Of a stretch of DNA of 64,000 nucleotides, positions 44,100-56,898 are shown piece by piece; position 1 is the stretch's first letter, and each line of letters starts with the position of its first letter. The stretch covers positions 1-64,000 of the forward strand of contig WEDG01001518.1 in the NCBI GenBank assembly GCA_017591395.1, written 5' to 3'. The stretch is from Schistocephalus solidus (lineage: Eukaryota > Platyhelminthes > Cestoda > Diphyllobothriidea > Diphyllobothriidae). Made by a program: the position numbers and the translations under genes. The notes under the pieces are model-generated. The model had not been told where the DNA came from and did no database searches. It saw nothing but the letters and a program-made list of their open reading frames with translations.

Positions 44100-47000
44100 T
44101 TCCTGGAACTCGCCTCCTTGCTTCTAGTTGGCAGTAGGAACGTTGATCACGAACCTCCAGGGTGTCATGTGTCTAAGGCATGTGGGCTGGTTATTCCATC
44201 GTTGATGGAAGCCGTCACCACCCTGAATTCGCTTTCAAATTAGTTTTATTCAAGCAAGAGTCCTCATTTGATTGCCGCCGCAGAGCGTTTATTTGTTTTA
44301 TAGTTGTCTGGGCCTATACCTGTGTGTACTAGTCTGAATATCAAAATGCCCGCGAATGTAAGTATTCGTATGCTACAATTTATAAACAACAAAGTATAAT
44401 TCTGCCGTACGGATTTCACTTATCTGAAACGAATCGTTACTGTGACTTCAAGCCCAAAATATTGAGAAGTATACATTTCCACCGATTTTTCAAGAAAAGT
44501 ATCCCGTTTTTTAAATTACAGACATAAAAAGGCGTTAACTGAAGGCTAAGTCCAACTTGTCATAGGAGAAAATATTAATCACTTGAAATCTGGCTGTTCT
44601 GGCTTATCTGACTCAAAGAAAGCATAGTTCTTATTTGAATTTTTCAACTGAATAATACATAGCGTTTGGGATTTCGTTTGCATTTTGTGAAAACGCTTCA
44701 GTAATTAGTGAAAAAAAGGGATCTCTTTGCTATGAAGTCTTCTTAGATTCAAGAAACATCTTTAAGTTGACCAAAATTGAAAGAGATCTTACGACCGAAA
44801 GCCCTTATTTCCATTGAATGACTTTAACTTAGACCAAAATTAAAATAGGTACTGGGAATAAAATTGGGTTGTTTAGAACATTAAAAAAATAACGCAAATT
44901 CCGAGAGCTGGAGTAATTTTGCAGAAAATTTAAAGCGAAGAAATGAAACTATCATCCCAAACGTTTTGTATCGGGTTCCATGGATGTACCCTTTATCTTT
45001 TAGTTTAATACGTAGAACGACAGCTGGTTAACTGCCGGATGTTTGAATATATCTTTCAAATAGTGTGGCACAAATTTTATACGATTCTTCAGTGTTGCAA
45101 TGTTTAAAATTAGGCTGTGTATGCCAATTAAATGTTTCTCTCCTTTGGAAACAGGGAACTCACGTGAACAGACCTGCCAAAGGTCCTATTTCAAGAGATC
45201 ATTCAGCGAAATTTAAAGTAAAATAGAATTAATCAATGCAATAAAAATAACACTACTTTCTTAAATCAAGAGAATTTAAATGTGAAAACCTGACGAAAAG
45301 TAACCAAACGTACACGTTTGTACGCCAAATGTTCTTTAGGAATTAAGTATTTTTAAAATTATGATATGCTTTCTGAAGATGCCGGAGTTCATTAAATTTC
45401 GCTGGATACTTGAAGGTCATTAAATATTTTTAAGCTTTTGGCAGCCAGGTGATTGTTCAAAGGGATATATACTGCAGGATCTTTTTAGCAATAGCTTCAA
45501 TACTAATTATATTACGTAAGTATGTTGGAATTAATGACTTTTTAAACTACCTTTATCTGTAGATGATGGGTTAAGTCATAATTGTAGACTAAAGCAAACA
45601 GGATGAAAATGTATCTATAACAAATGACTGGGATAAATACAATATTGATCTACCGGACAGTTTAAAAAATGCTCTCTTGATTAATGATACAAATATTTAT
45701 TTTCCGCCATAGTAAAATTTCGTAAAAACGGACATTTTTCTTGCGTTACACTTTCCAGACATATGTTGATAATTTTCAGCAGAAAGATATAACCATTTTT
45801 TTTCCTTTAACAAGAAACACTTTTTTTATTTTACATCAAAACATATTTGTTGATTTCGAGTATAATGAAGCGTCCATATAATTATTACCAAGATTTTCAA
45901 ACAGCCGACACTTTGCTAGATTACATATTGACGAATATTTTACCACAAAAGCATTTTATTATATGCTCTCATAAGGGTTTTATTGATAACAATTTCATAG
46001 TTGCTCTGATATATTTGGTTAGGTCTTGACATGTCAGTCGTAAGCCTTATTATTGATTTTGAAGGTATACAATTTTAAAGCTTTACCTCGTCAATTTTTT
46101 TAACGAAAAAACTGTACTTGTTTGTCCATATTAAGCTTAAACAGATCAGGCACCACGCAGATTTTACTATATGAAAACCCACCCTTTGTGTAGGCGGAGA
46201 ACATTTTGATAAACCTACATTTTTCGGATTAAGGCAATCTACTAGATAAAAGCACAAAAATTGGCAGGTGTACTTTAGGCTAGTTGAAAATTTGGGAAAT
46301 ATCTGAAATAGGAGTTAAATTTGACCTGCATCAAAAATTGTCAACTTTAATCTCGTAACCTATCCTGGAAATAACAGCCGTTTGAGTTGAATATACTTAC
46401 CGAAACGACTGTTATGAACCAAAAATCGCAAAACTTTTGAGATATCATTGACCGTACATTTAGGCTTCTGTTAAAACCTTTCCCGAACAGTTTGCTCTGA
46501 AATTCGAGAACTTTTACAGTTTTACTGGTGCACGCAGAAAGCAGTCTGATTGAGAACTTTGTAAACTGGGCGCTAATTCAGTTCACCTTATTTGAATTCT
46601 ATGTCCGCCTTTATTCATCGAAATTTTAAGAACTTATGAGCTTGCATTTAAATATTTTTATAACCGAGAAAATTATTCCCCAATGTTTCATCGATATTGT
46701 TTTCAGGCACGCGAATTCAACTGATTTCAAGTTGCTAGTGCTTATCTAAGCCAGTCAAAATTTTGGCACTCAAGGCAATTTAAATATTCCTCTAAGACTA
46801 CGTTAAAAGCCATGCTGTTGACAAGCCAAACTTTTTTTCCAATTTTTCTAAAAATGTTTGCTTCCGAAATCATAAAGTCGCGAGAAGCACATTTTAGCAC
46901 ACTTCTGTGTCTTTATGCTCTTCTTAATGGAATGCTTTTTGAAAATTATTAAAAAATTTTTGCAACTTTCTGGCAAAACGTGCAGTGCTTACACTTGGGA

Positions 47001-49160
47001 CGAGATATTCGCCATCTCTCTGGCATGCAAAAAGGTGCACGCCATAGGGAAGTTATAATGGATAATGCTACTGGCTGAGTCACGATGCATCAACAAATTT
47101 AAATGCCGATACTTTTGCTATTAAGACGTTTCAAGGCACTCATTCTTTCTAAACAAACTTTTGAAGATAGTCCTAAACTGTTACACAGGAAAACCAAATT
47201 AACAGAGGTTTTATGGCCATCTTTTTTTAATGTAATTTACCAGCAAATTTTCGTTTACGTTTACCAATTAGAATTAGGATATTCATTGCACTTTTGATCT
47301 TCAACGAATAAAAGCTGAATAGAGTTCTTCCACCTGATTGCCTCCACGAATTTGGGAAAGGATTATGATACATCTCGATAACTTTAAAAATAGCTTCTTC
47401 TTCTAAAGACGCCGCTTATTCAAATTAGAGAAAACACACATTAAAATCGTCGAAACCTATGCAAGTCATCCAGTTTTTATTGCGTGAAGTAAAGATTGCC
47501 ACCTGTGGTTTCAAAAAACAAACAAACCCTATACATTCAGTTAACAAATACACCTTATTTGCTTAATTAAAAATGCACAGTTATTTGTTCCCATACAAGT
47601 TCGTAGATAATTCCTCTAAAACTACGGATTTCGTTGATATAATGTGTTTATTTTTTGTTTAGAAATCCTATACAAATCAGAAAATGTTTTATTGTTCATT
47701 AATAGAATCCAGCTCAAATATAATGAATGAACGGAGACAAATGAGTTAATGAAGAAGGCAAAAATGTTTTTAAGTTGCAGCAAAATGCAAGTCCTTGCGC
47801 AGTTAATGAAATTCTTCCTTTTAATGAAATCCTGGGGTCCTCATATCGTTTACCTAAAACTTCGTTTGCGGGAACTTGAATGACGTTGCCGGAAAACTAA
47901 GTTGTTAATTAGCAAGCTAATCAGCCAATCCTGCCATCCAGTAGGCCATTTTTGCAGACTTTGTTTCTAATTTACTGTATTTTGAATTAAAGGTGTTGAA
48001 AGTCGAAAGGAAATGTTTGGTTGAAAACGAAAATAATAATAATAATAATTACAAATAAAAAACTTGAGAAAATTTTCATATTTGAAGAATTATGAAATGT
48101 TCACTGTTTGCCAGAAACATTAGAGATCATTTAAGTGCGCATACCTTAAACGTTTTATATTTGGGTATTTTTAAATATATTTTGATATTCAGAATGTGAA
48201 ATCTGAATAAAAACCAAATATTTACGACCGAAATAGTTATGTGAAGCTTAAGTTTTTTATATTAATTTGCAAATATGGTTTTAACCTGCGTTAACAGTAT
48301 GTTACCTTACATATGAAAGATGCATACCTTAATTATAAATCATTACCTGTCACAAACACGTGCGAATATATCCAACAAACCAAAATAATGACAAACAATT
48401 TCCAAGTAAAATAAAACGCAAAAAGCAAAAGGAATATTTTTTGTGATAAAGAAAATTTTCATAATGTAAGCAAAAATTTGGAGAACGGGAAAATTAAATT
48501 TACTGGAGTGGAAAAATGTTGAAGAGAAAATGCCATCTATCCAAAAAACTACTCAACTCTATTGGTTTAAGCACAGTACCATTTATATTTACACATTTGC
48601 AAATAAGTACAAAGATGGAGATTAACATGTACTCAGGTTTACTCTCTGTGTTTGTTCAAAACTAACATGCCTTAAATTGCGAAGTTCACTCAATTTGCAA
48701 CTGAGAAAATTGATAACCTAATACATCTGTACTATTTATAAGAAAACGCCAACGCCGGGGATTTTCTAGCAGGCCTTTGAAAACTTCGCGTTTAAAACCA
48801 CTAACCACTAAATTTAACTCCTGTTTATACATTCACTAAAAATAATTTTGATCAAATCAGTGGTTCTGAAGCTGGCCTGATAAGTGCAGCGAGCATTCAC
48901 CTAAGGACGAAATGGCTCTTGGTTGGTCATTAGGGATCCATAGTTTATGGTCCCTTCAAATATACAAAATACAACAAACTAAACACTTTCAGCCTATTAA
49001 CTTATTAAGTTTATGGCTTCCGATGTGGTAAAGAGCAACAAAGATACATCCTTCCTGATTTAAGATCAGTAACGTTCAGCCTAATATTTGGGAATATTGT
49101 GCATTTCAAGTCCTTTTGTTTTAATTGATCACATTTTTGCTGCAAATGCAACATATCTTC
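44100..49160. other. No gene recognised; AT-rich, one AAT microsatellite
   Basis: Short open frames only (45847-46029 plus, 46075-46257 minus, 47103-47297 plus), none with a family signature. A short AAT trinucleotide run lies at about 48031-48050. Confidence 0.45.
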
Positions 49161-49164
49161 AGTT

Positions 49165-49491
49165 TTATCTATCAATTTGATAACTGGAGATCATAGCAGT
49201 CATTCTGATTTTTCTGTTCAGACAACTTAAACTGTCATTCAATTGTGACGAAATCAAAATAATGTCCAGGTTGGTTTCCTGCCGAGAGTCCTTTCGAATA
49301 CTTACGCCTTCAGTTTGCGCTTTGTAGTACGCAAATTGAGATCTGTGATCTGAACTTGGATTCAGTGTTTTCACACTTTTCAGGTCACGCTTGCAAGGCA
49401 AATTTTTTTTTTGATACCCATATGCACAAAGCAAATGAAACAGTTGTAGGCCTTCTCTGGATGTCACTACATTGAGAAGGCGAAATTGCAA
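49165..49491 (-). CDS. 108-codon open frame; possible exon ending at a strong donor
   Basis: The minus strand is open from ATG 49491. At 49305 it reads GAAGGC|GTAAGTATTC, a consensus 5' splice site, after the stretch CKRDLKSVKTLNPSSDHRSQ and FAYYKAQTEG. A coding exon ending at 49306 is therefore possible. I could not place an acceptor, the DNA is AT-rich, and no family is recognised, so chance is quite possible. Confidence 0.2.
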   Translation of the reverse strand: MQFRLLNVVTSREGLQLFHLLCAYGYQKKNLPCKRDLKSVKTLNPSSDHRSQFAYYKAQTEGVSIRKDSRQETNLDIILISSQLNDSLSCLNRKIRMTAMISSYQIDR

Positions 49492-49619
49492 GTTTCAGCA
49501 CCATCATAATATGCAGATCATTATTCCACTGTATCTTGGGACTTTTGTTTTACTAAATATTTCTACTAATCTGCAGCAAATGTATGCTTGACTCACTAGT
49601 CCTAGACAATCTGGAATGT

Positions 49620-49710
49620 TTTTCCACCTCATTTATACAAAGAATTTATATTAACTCGATGCGATTCCGCGCTTAGCGTTTCATCATCCACTGGGTTTTT
49701 GAACACCTTC
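49620..49710 (-). repeat. Possible distant hammerhead-like or PLE terminal fragment
   Basis: On the minus strand, GATGATGAAACGCTAAGCGC followed by GGAATCGCATCGAGTTAATA resembles the GATGATGGATTCGCACAAGC ... GTCAGATTAATA order of the 43.5 kb module. The core blocks do not line up well, so it may be a separate subfamily or coincidence. Confidence 0.2.
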
Positions 49711-52700
49711 GACGAAAGGGTGGGTATTGATCGCTGACCTAATTTAATCTCCTATGTAGACCTCACGGAAACTATACACGCTGAGGCGATCTAACCATAC
49801 TATTATTCTCATCAGTCATCTTATCGTGAAATCAACAGTACTAATTATGCAGCTGCTTCCGATAGCGAAAAAGGGTTTTTATATGTAAAATTAAAAAACC
49901 CCGAAACATCGTCATGTTGCTCAATGTACAGTAAAATCTGCTCTAAACTTCTCCTTTTAATTAATTTAGCGCGGAAACGGATGAAAAATTAAGCTGATAG
50001 TAATACTTCTGCTGAGTTAAACTGTAAGCCTTCCTGATATCTTATGCCCTTTGTAACGTTTTAGGCCAACAATTATGTAAAAACACTTTTGTGACTTTAT
50101 GTTTGAATGTGCTTTTTATTAAGTGTTTGTTTTAAAAATCAGTCGATATCTGGCAGGTTGGGGTGTACAACAAGTATGCAAGTGCTTCAGTGTTAAGCTC
50201 TTTTCCTTTCTAGCATGCATGCATCGATCACACCTTCTAATTATCTCGAAGTTCCACATACCAGGAGAATATCGAAGACCGGTTTGTTCAATGCTTTCAC
50301 CGAACAGGCAAAAATATCACAACTGTCACGGAATTTTGAAGGGAGGGTATTCCTCATGAAGTCTAGGCCATCACGTACCAAACTGGAACCCTTTTTTCCT
50401 TGCATCAAGTTCATTAGAGTTTAAAAAACGGAAATCTACCCAACTTACTCTCTGCTCTTATATCATTTCGAGTAGCCGCCCTTCAGTGTTGTCCGAGACA
50501 GATCGCAATCAGTCTGGTTTTACCCGTTATGTTAAAGAGCCCATGCACATGTGAATATTAAGTTTTTAAATTGGGCTGTCCTTCCGGTCTCGAGGATTTG
50601 TTTGGTCGTGAGACAAATATTGTTTGACGCATTTTAGCGAAATCCAGCTAACAAAGATGCTTCGCTCCTTTGACTGATTGACTGAAAAGTGAGAATGGAT
50701 TGCTGGTATCAGTAGAACAGGCCAATCCAAGAGAAACAGCAATTCCTCCTTTGAAATCTATTCGAAGAAGCCAAGTTTGGCAAACGTAAGTTTTTTTCCA
50801 ACTAGACACACCCTGTGCTACTCAGACAAAACGAATCAACTGGTGGTCTAACTAAAAAGCTCAAGGAGAAGAGAAACAAGTTAAGTTTAATAGACGATTA
50901 CTTGCCACAACTCAGCGATGAGATCCTTGTAAACATTTAAGGGATACAAGTTTGAAAATGTACCTTTAGGATTATTCATCCTCAGAAATGTACAGTAGCA
51001 TAATAAGGGGCCGGGTATCAAAAGTTTTCACAAGCAATTAATAGTCAGTCGGGGCCCACTTCCATGGCAGAAACAGATCTCATTAAATTGAAACCATAGT
51101 GACTTACGTCTGGGAATCTTTTCGAATCTTCCATGCGGCAGCATTTCAGTTAAAATTTGTTTGCTCTTTTTCAGTTGTTAACCAATTGTTTTACTCGCAT
51201 AATTAATAACTTGTAAGCATCTGTTTTTGTGCCTTTCTTTTTCTGCCACTCGTTGGCTGCCTCTGGTTTCCATTAAGTGCTTGGTTCTGGTTTTCACATA
51301 TGCTTTCAAGATACGCTGGTTGCAATTTCTTGGAACACCAACGACTCATCACGGGGCATTTTCGGTTGTCTGCCAGACGCCTTTCGTTGGAGTTTTATTT
51401 TATAAGCACTCCTTGTTAACGAAACCGCTGTCCACTTTAAGTCAAACGCATGAATTTGTTATATCATGCCAACTCATCATCCCTTCTCATCTGCCTCTGC
51501 TGAGTCAGGGGATATTTTCTGTCCATTTAGATTTCTCTATCCATGGATGCGTTTGCAATTGTGCCTCAAAGGGTTTGCGTTTACAATGTGTCTGCAAAAG
51601 CTAACCTTTTCGCGGTTTCCGCACATCCTGCATTTAATTTTTAAATACATGCCTTACAGTAGAAGAAAAAATCACAGAATAACCATTTTAACAGGATCCA
51701 TGTACCGGCAGTAATACACTACTGGGTTATTGAGGAAAAAATAGGACTAAAATTTCCTCAATTCATACAACATTATGTACTGCTCAATTACTCTTTTTGG
51801 TATCAGCTCATCCAGCGAGTTCACGGCTTGTATCAAAGACCAGCTACCTCTTTTTTCGTTTTTAAATGACCCTATAAGGACAAATAAACAGGTTCTTATC
51901 GACATCGTTATAATGTCAACTCATAGGTCTCTAAAATGTTAGCGTAACCGCTGACCTGCGTCAGTTCTTTTAGCTTACCAAGCACATAGTTCCTTAAACC
52001 AAAAGGACTTACAGAAGGCAATAAACAATAATGGTATTTTCTCCTCCATTTGCCTGCGTTGGTGGTTTTCCATTTACCAACCCATTAATTTTTGTCCCTG
52101 AACTCTAACGCATTAGAATGTGTCAGACCGCTGGCAATATAAATAGCTTTTCGACGTTTCTTGACTAAATGAAAGCATGCATTGATATGCTGTGCTTTTG
52201 TATTATATGTGCTTAGAAAAGGCATGCTATCTTTCCCATTAATCAGCGTGTATATACCCTGAACTAACAGTGAAAAAACTAGACTCTTAATTCTTTTTTT
52301 CGACACTAGCTATTGGAATGTACGTCAAATAGATCAATTTGCAGTACTTTCATATTCCAAGAAGAAAACATTTCAGGATAAATTATCAGTATAATTTTCT
52401 GGCTATTGTTATTCATAGTTCATCAGAAACTTCTAGAATACAACACGTATCACCCATTATGATCAGGCTGGTAATACAACGGCATCCGAACTTCATGGTA
52501 ATCGTTATAGGCAACCACGAATAAAATGGTTCAACAATGTTATACCTCACTTGTTAATAAGATGACCACCAGTGCAACCCCAGAAGGTCAACCTGTTTTA
52601 GTCCTCAAAGGACTCAAACAATAGAGGTGCAGCATATTTGACAGTAAAACATTAATATGCAAGAGAGTGCTCATCCTTGACAGGAATCTAAACGCCATAC

Positions 52701-53090
52701 CACAACCGACGACTTGTAAAATTTGCGTTTCTAGATGATTACGAAACAAAAACAAAATTGTCCATTTCCCCTCTTAGAGGATATAGGCGATTTTTATGCC
52801 TAACATTTTATGTATTCATCTTATTGGAACTTAGCCTTGCATTAACCTCCTAACTGTAAATGAAAAACAAAACAATTTGCTTTGTTCAGGACTATCAGCA
52901 GCCATCTGACACAACAGATGATAGCACAAGTCATGCTCAGAGGAAGCATGGGCTTAAGTATATTATATGGCTACAGTTTTCCTGTTTGTAAATTTCACAT
53001 TTCATAGCTATGTTTTTGGCAACTCTTATAAAAATTTGATCCTTCACTAGGTCCTGAACGAAGGTTTTGATCCTGCCTTTGAATAATTCT
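49711..53090. other. No gene recognised
   Basis: The longest frame is 125 codons at 51227-51604 plus, overlapped by a second plus frame (51466-51714). Neither has a recognisable motif, and the pyrimidine-rich composition can explain the lack of stops. The remainder is AT-rich. Confidence 0.35.
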
Positions 53091-53099
53091 TAGAAAATA

Positions 53100-53665
53100 A
53101 TGTCACTTGAACGCTGGACTAAAGCATGCGACGGGTGCAGAAAATTACTTGCCATCTATATCGACTTCAAAGAGGCCATTGACAGCGTGCCTCAATAAGG
53201 TCTATAGCATAAACTGCGCAGCGTAGGACTTCAGGGAAGCCTCACTGCATGGATCCAGAACTTTTTGACTGAACAGTTTTAGAGAGTACATGTCGGGCAC
53301 CAGCAGGCCTCAGAGAAAACAGTGGTGAGTCGCGTCTCAAAGGGCTTACTTTTAGGCCCCACGTTATTACTTGTTTTTTTATCAATGACTGCGTCAGGGA
53401 CCTCTACTCTTATGTCTTCATGTTCACGAAAGACACAAAATTCTGGAAAGTTGTTATCAATGCGGCAGATGAAGACCATCTAGAACATGGCTTGAACAAG
53501 CTCGAGGATGGATCAAGGCGCTGGCTTATGCTCCTCAATGTCAGTATGTGCAACTTTCTTAAAATCAGCACTTTTAAAGCCTGCAGCCCGAGCGGTTATT
53601 TTATAAATGGTACTTCATGCAACCAGTTGATAGTCCGAAAGATTTGTGTGTAAGTCTAAGTGTGT
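53100..53665 (+). pseudogene. CR1-like LINE reverse transcriptase, 5' part (split by LINE-Z copy 3)
   Basis: The plus strand reads LERWTKACDGCRKLLAIYID, FKEAIDSVPQ (motif A with its Asp, 53154-53192), KLRSVGLQGSLTAWIQNFLT, then VVSRVSKGLLLGPTLLLVF (motif B, GVPQGSVLGPTLF in intact relatives) and YSYVFMFTKDTKFWKVV at about 53410-53450, where FTKD stands in place of FADD. It continues DEDHLEHGLNKLEDGSRRWL, LLNV..CNFL and GYFINGTSCNQLIVRKICV to about 53655. Several stops and frame changes are present. The reading then stops at the 5' end of LINE-Z copy 3 and resumes at about 57780. Order and composition fit CR1/jockey-type RT. Confidence 0.75.
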
Positions 53666-54276
53666 CTGTTTGTGGGGTGTAGGGGTACTAGTTAGGGTAA
53701 GCACCACACAGATAGCATTTGGTCGCTCCATTTGTCTCGTACAGGTGGTGAATGCTCATGTGGCCGCCTCTAACTGGTACTTAACTGTCACCTGTGGCTC
53801 GAAGAAGTTGGATTTTTTCCAATGGCCACATCCCGGGCAACCGTCACGACCGGCTAGCCAAACCAGGTGAGGGTCTCCGGTGTTGTGTGTGCCTCCACAC
53901 CCGGTATGTCTGACTCCCGAACTTCCCACCTCCCGCCTCTCAAAAATTCCTACGGTGGGGCGACAGCAACCCCGTAGGAGGCCCATGCTAACTTGGGTCG
54001 TTCTCCCACTAAAACAAAACCGTAACCCATAGTGGAGTTCGGCAGCCATCTATGATGTCATAGCAGCCCTATGTAGGGACAGAACTGCTTGCCTCCTCAC
54101 GGAGGAAGGGGCTAGAATAGGTGCCCTTAACAAATGCTGGATATCACGTCTTCTGCAACCGGCCGCGGCTCGCAGATCGCAAAATACGCGGTCGTAAAAC
54201 TCAAACAAACAACAATACACCCCTTCCCCATCCCCCTCGCCATACCCTTAAGGCTGCTCGGGTGAGTCCACTCACA

Positions 54277-55040
54277 CTAGCAGCCTGGAATGTTCGTTCC
54301 CTTTTAGACAATCCTAGGAGCAACCGACCAGAACGAAGGACGGCGCTAGTCGCTCGGGAACTGGCGCGCTACAAGGTGGACATTGCTGCTCTCAGCGAGA
54401 CCCGATTCTCTGAGCAGGGTCAGCTGTAGGAGGTGGGTGCCGGCTTCACCTTCTTCTGGAGCGGCCGGCCAAAGGCAGAGCGATACGACGCTGGTGTTGC
54501 CTTTGCCATCCGGAACGAAATTGTGGGACGTCTGCCCTGTCTGCCGCAGGGTATCAATGAGCACCGGATGAGCCTCCGCCTGCCTCTTCGGGGAGACAAG
54601 TTCGCCACCATCATCAGCGCCTACGATCCCAAATGTCGAGCTCTGATGCGGCGAAGGAAAAATTCGACAAGGACCTGCACGCCTTGCTGGCGACTGTGCC
54701 GAAAGAGGACAAGTTAATTGTCCTTGGTGACTTCAATGCCCACGTCGGGGCGGACTACGATGCCTGGCAGGGAGTGCTGGGTCCCCACGGTCTTGGTAGC
54801 TGTAACGATAACGGCCTCCTTCTGCGCACGTGTGCGGAACACCGTCTTCTGCTGACCCACACCTTCTTCCGCCTTCCGACGCGGGAGATGGCCACGTGGA
54901 TGCACCCTCGGTCGCGGCGCTGGCATCTGCTGGACTATGTTCTCGTCCGGAGGCGAGATCGACAGGACGTGCTGGTAACTAAGGTGATCCGCGATGCCGA
55001 TGGTTGAACAGATCACCGCCTCGTCATCTCCCAGATGAGG
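54277..55040 (+). pseudogene. AP-type endonuclease domain of LINE-Z copy 3
   Basis: In order: LAAWNVRSLLDNPRSNRPER (54276-54335, Asn of the metal site in WNVR), ELARYKVDIAALSETRFSEQ (Glu in SETR), TAG stop at 54427-54429, [55 protein letters not shown], then a frame change near 54625-54633. The frame continues [25 protein letters not shown] (catalytic GDFNA motif), [35 protein letters not shown], and a TGA at 55005-55007 just before TDHRLVIS, which carries the catalytic DH. Known role: nicking target DNA to prime reverse transcription. Catalytic residues are conserved, but two stops and one frameshift make it a pseudogene. Confidence 0.85.
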
Positions 55041-55112
55041 TTCTGACTGCAACTCAGACGAAGACCCCAAGTTTAGAGGCTGCCATGTAAGTTAAATACT
55101 CTTTTATTAAAT

Positions 55113-56058
55113 TTGCCTGCTCACTGTTTTGATTTCAGCAACCAGATAGCCCAGAAACTGGAGGACCTGCATGCTCCAGATGATAACGCTACCGTGGAGA
55201 CACGATGGTGTCAACTGCGAAATGTCATTCAGTCCACCGCCCTCGATGTCCTCGGATGCGCACGCCGTCGACACCAGGACTGGTTTGACGACAATGACGC
55301 TGACATCAGCAACTTACTCGCGAAGAAGAATGGACTACACAAAACCTACATGGACCTTCTGACTGACGCCACCTTAGCAGCCTTTTTCAGATGCCGGCGC
55401 CTTGTACAACAACGGCTGCGGGAGATGCAGGATGCCTGGATAATCCGAAAGGCTGAGGAAATCCAGGGGTATGCGGACCCTCCTTCTGGCTCCCCCACCC
55501 TCACTCCTGGCATTAATTCCATTAGTCCCACCATCATTGAGACCACATCCATCTACTCATCGCCTGTTACCCCCACGACCGCAACCACCACCGCCTTTGC
55601 CTTCACTACCACCACCACCATCAGCGATGGGGAACCTCTCCTAAGCTGTACTCAATCCGACCGCACATTCACCTCACGCATTGGCCTGGTCGGTCAATGC
55701 GAAACCATCGTACAGAGACCGGTTAGCCAGTGCCTGAAGCACCATCATACAGCAGAGATCGTCGCCTCCACTGCCCTCACTGTCCTCGCACATTCACTCA
55801 TCACATGGGCCTATTTGGTCACATGCGCATCCATGACTTTTCTACGGAGATGTCGCTACGGATGCTCGCCGACAGGGAGGTCAAAAACGACGCTACAAGG
55901 ACACTTTGAAGAAATCGCTGAAGCAACTGCAAATCAACCCGGTGACCTAAGTGGACCTCGCCCAAAATTGACTGGCATGGAGCAGATCCGTGAAGACTGG
56001 TTCAGCAATCTATGAGGCCAACCGGATCGCCGCCGCCAAGGCCAAAAGAGCGGCATGA
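55113..56058 (+). pseudogene. Pre-RT region fused to a zinc-finger block and RT C-terminal block
   Basis: A 300-codon frame starts at 55113. Its first 120 or so residues are the LINE-Z region before the RT (TRWCQLRNVIQSTALDVLG, RRRHQDWFDDNDADISNLL, LREMQDAWIIRKAEEIQGYA). At about 55478 it switches abruptly to the Ser/Thr/Pro-rich linker and finger region (GSPTLTPGINSISP, SDRTFTSRIGLVGQ). At about 55838 the DNA switches again to the RT C-terminal part, readable in another frame as LFYGDVATDARRQGGQKRRY, KDTLKKSLKQLQINP and SAIYEANRIAAAKAKRAA-stop. The long open frame thus results from rearrangement and is not an ancestral protein. The RT core (QGCVLAP to YADD) is missing. Confidence 0.75.
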
Positions 56059-56107
56059 AAGTCACCAGCATCCCGGACTAACCTCGTCGATTCCCAGGCC
56101 CTGACAA

Positions 56108-56898
56108 CATGCCCGTGCTGTTGATGCATCTTCCGTGCGAGAATCGGCCTGGTTGGACTCATTCGGACGCAATGCACCAACAATCCGACAATTCAAAACT
56201 TCTACGTCAAATTCTGCCAACCCTCCTTCAGATTCCCCCACCCTCACTCCTGGCATCAATTCCATTACTCCTACCATCATAGAGGCCACATCCCAATACT
56301 CATCACTTGTTACCTCAAAACCGCCGCCACCTCCTCCACCACCATAAGCGATGGGGACCCTCTCCTAAACTGCGTTCATCGCGGCCGCACATTAACCTCA
56401 TGCATCGGCCTGAACGGTCACTTGCGAATCCATCGTACAGAGACTGGTGAAACCAGTTCCTGGAGCACAAAACACAGAGCAGAGATCGTAGCCTCCACTG
56501 TCCTCACTGTAAATCGCGCATTCACTCATCGAATGGGCCTATTCGGTCACATGCGCATCCATGACAGCAGAATTCACCACCACAATGCCGACCACAATTA
56601 TACGCCATGAACACCCTCTATTCCTACCCTTCTTACCGCCACAGCCACCGCCACTACCATAAATAATACCCCCCAGCCTCTCCCTGATTTCTCCTGCCAG
56701 CACCACTATCGCAATTTAAACTCAAACATTGGGCCTGTTCAGTCACCTGAGAATCCATCGAACAGAGGCTGGTGAACCATTCCTGTGGGCTCCGATATAC
56801 AGTTGACGCGCCCGCTCAACTGACCTCACTACTCCCGCACATTTACACACCGCATGGGCCTATCAGGACACATGCACCTACACCACAACCTGCGGTAA
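56108..56898 (+). pseudogene. Zinc-finger tail of LINE-Z copy 3
   Basis: It begins with a damaged C2HC finger (IFRARIGLVGLIRTQC, about 56125-56175, with a stop between the cysteines), then the linker 56221-56340. A second finger follows: RTLTSCIGLNGHLRIHRTET (about 56390-56450). A third reads RAFTHRMGLFGHMRIHDSRI (about 56515-56575). Later remnants are IGPVQSPENPSNRG and THRMGLSGHMHLHHNLR with TAA at 56896-56898. Arrangement and terminus match copy 2. Confidence 0.7.

Noticed and set aside
51227..51714. 125-codon and 82-codon overlapping plus frames as a gene candidate
   Set aside because: Pyrimidine-rich DNA depletes stops; no motif, no convincing splice signals, and two overlapping frames are equally open.
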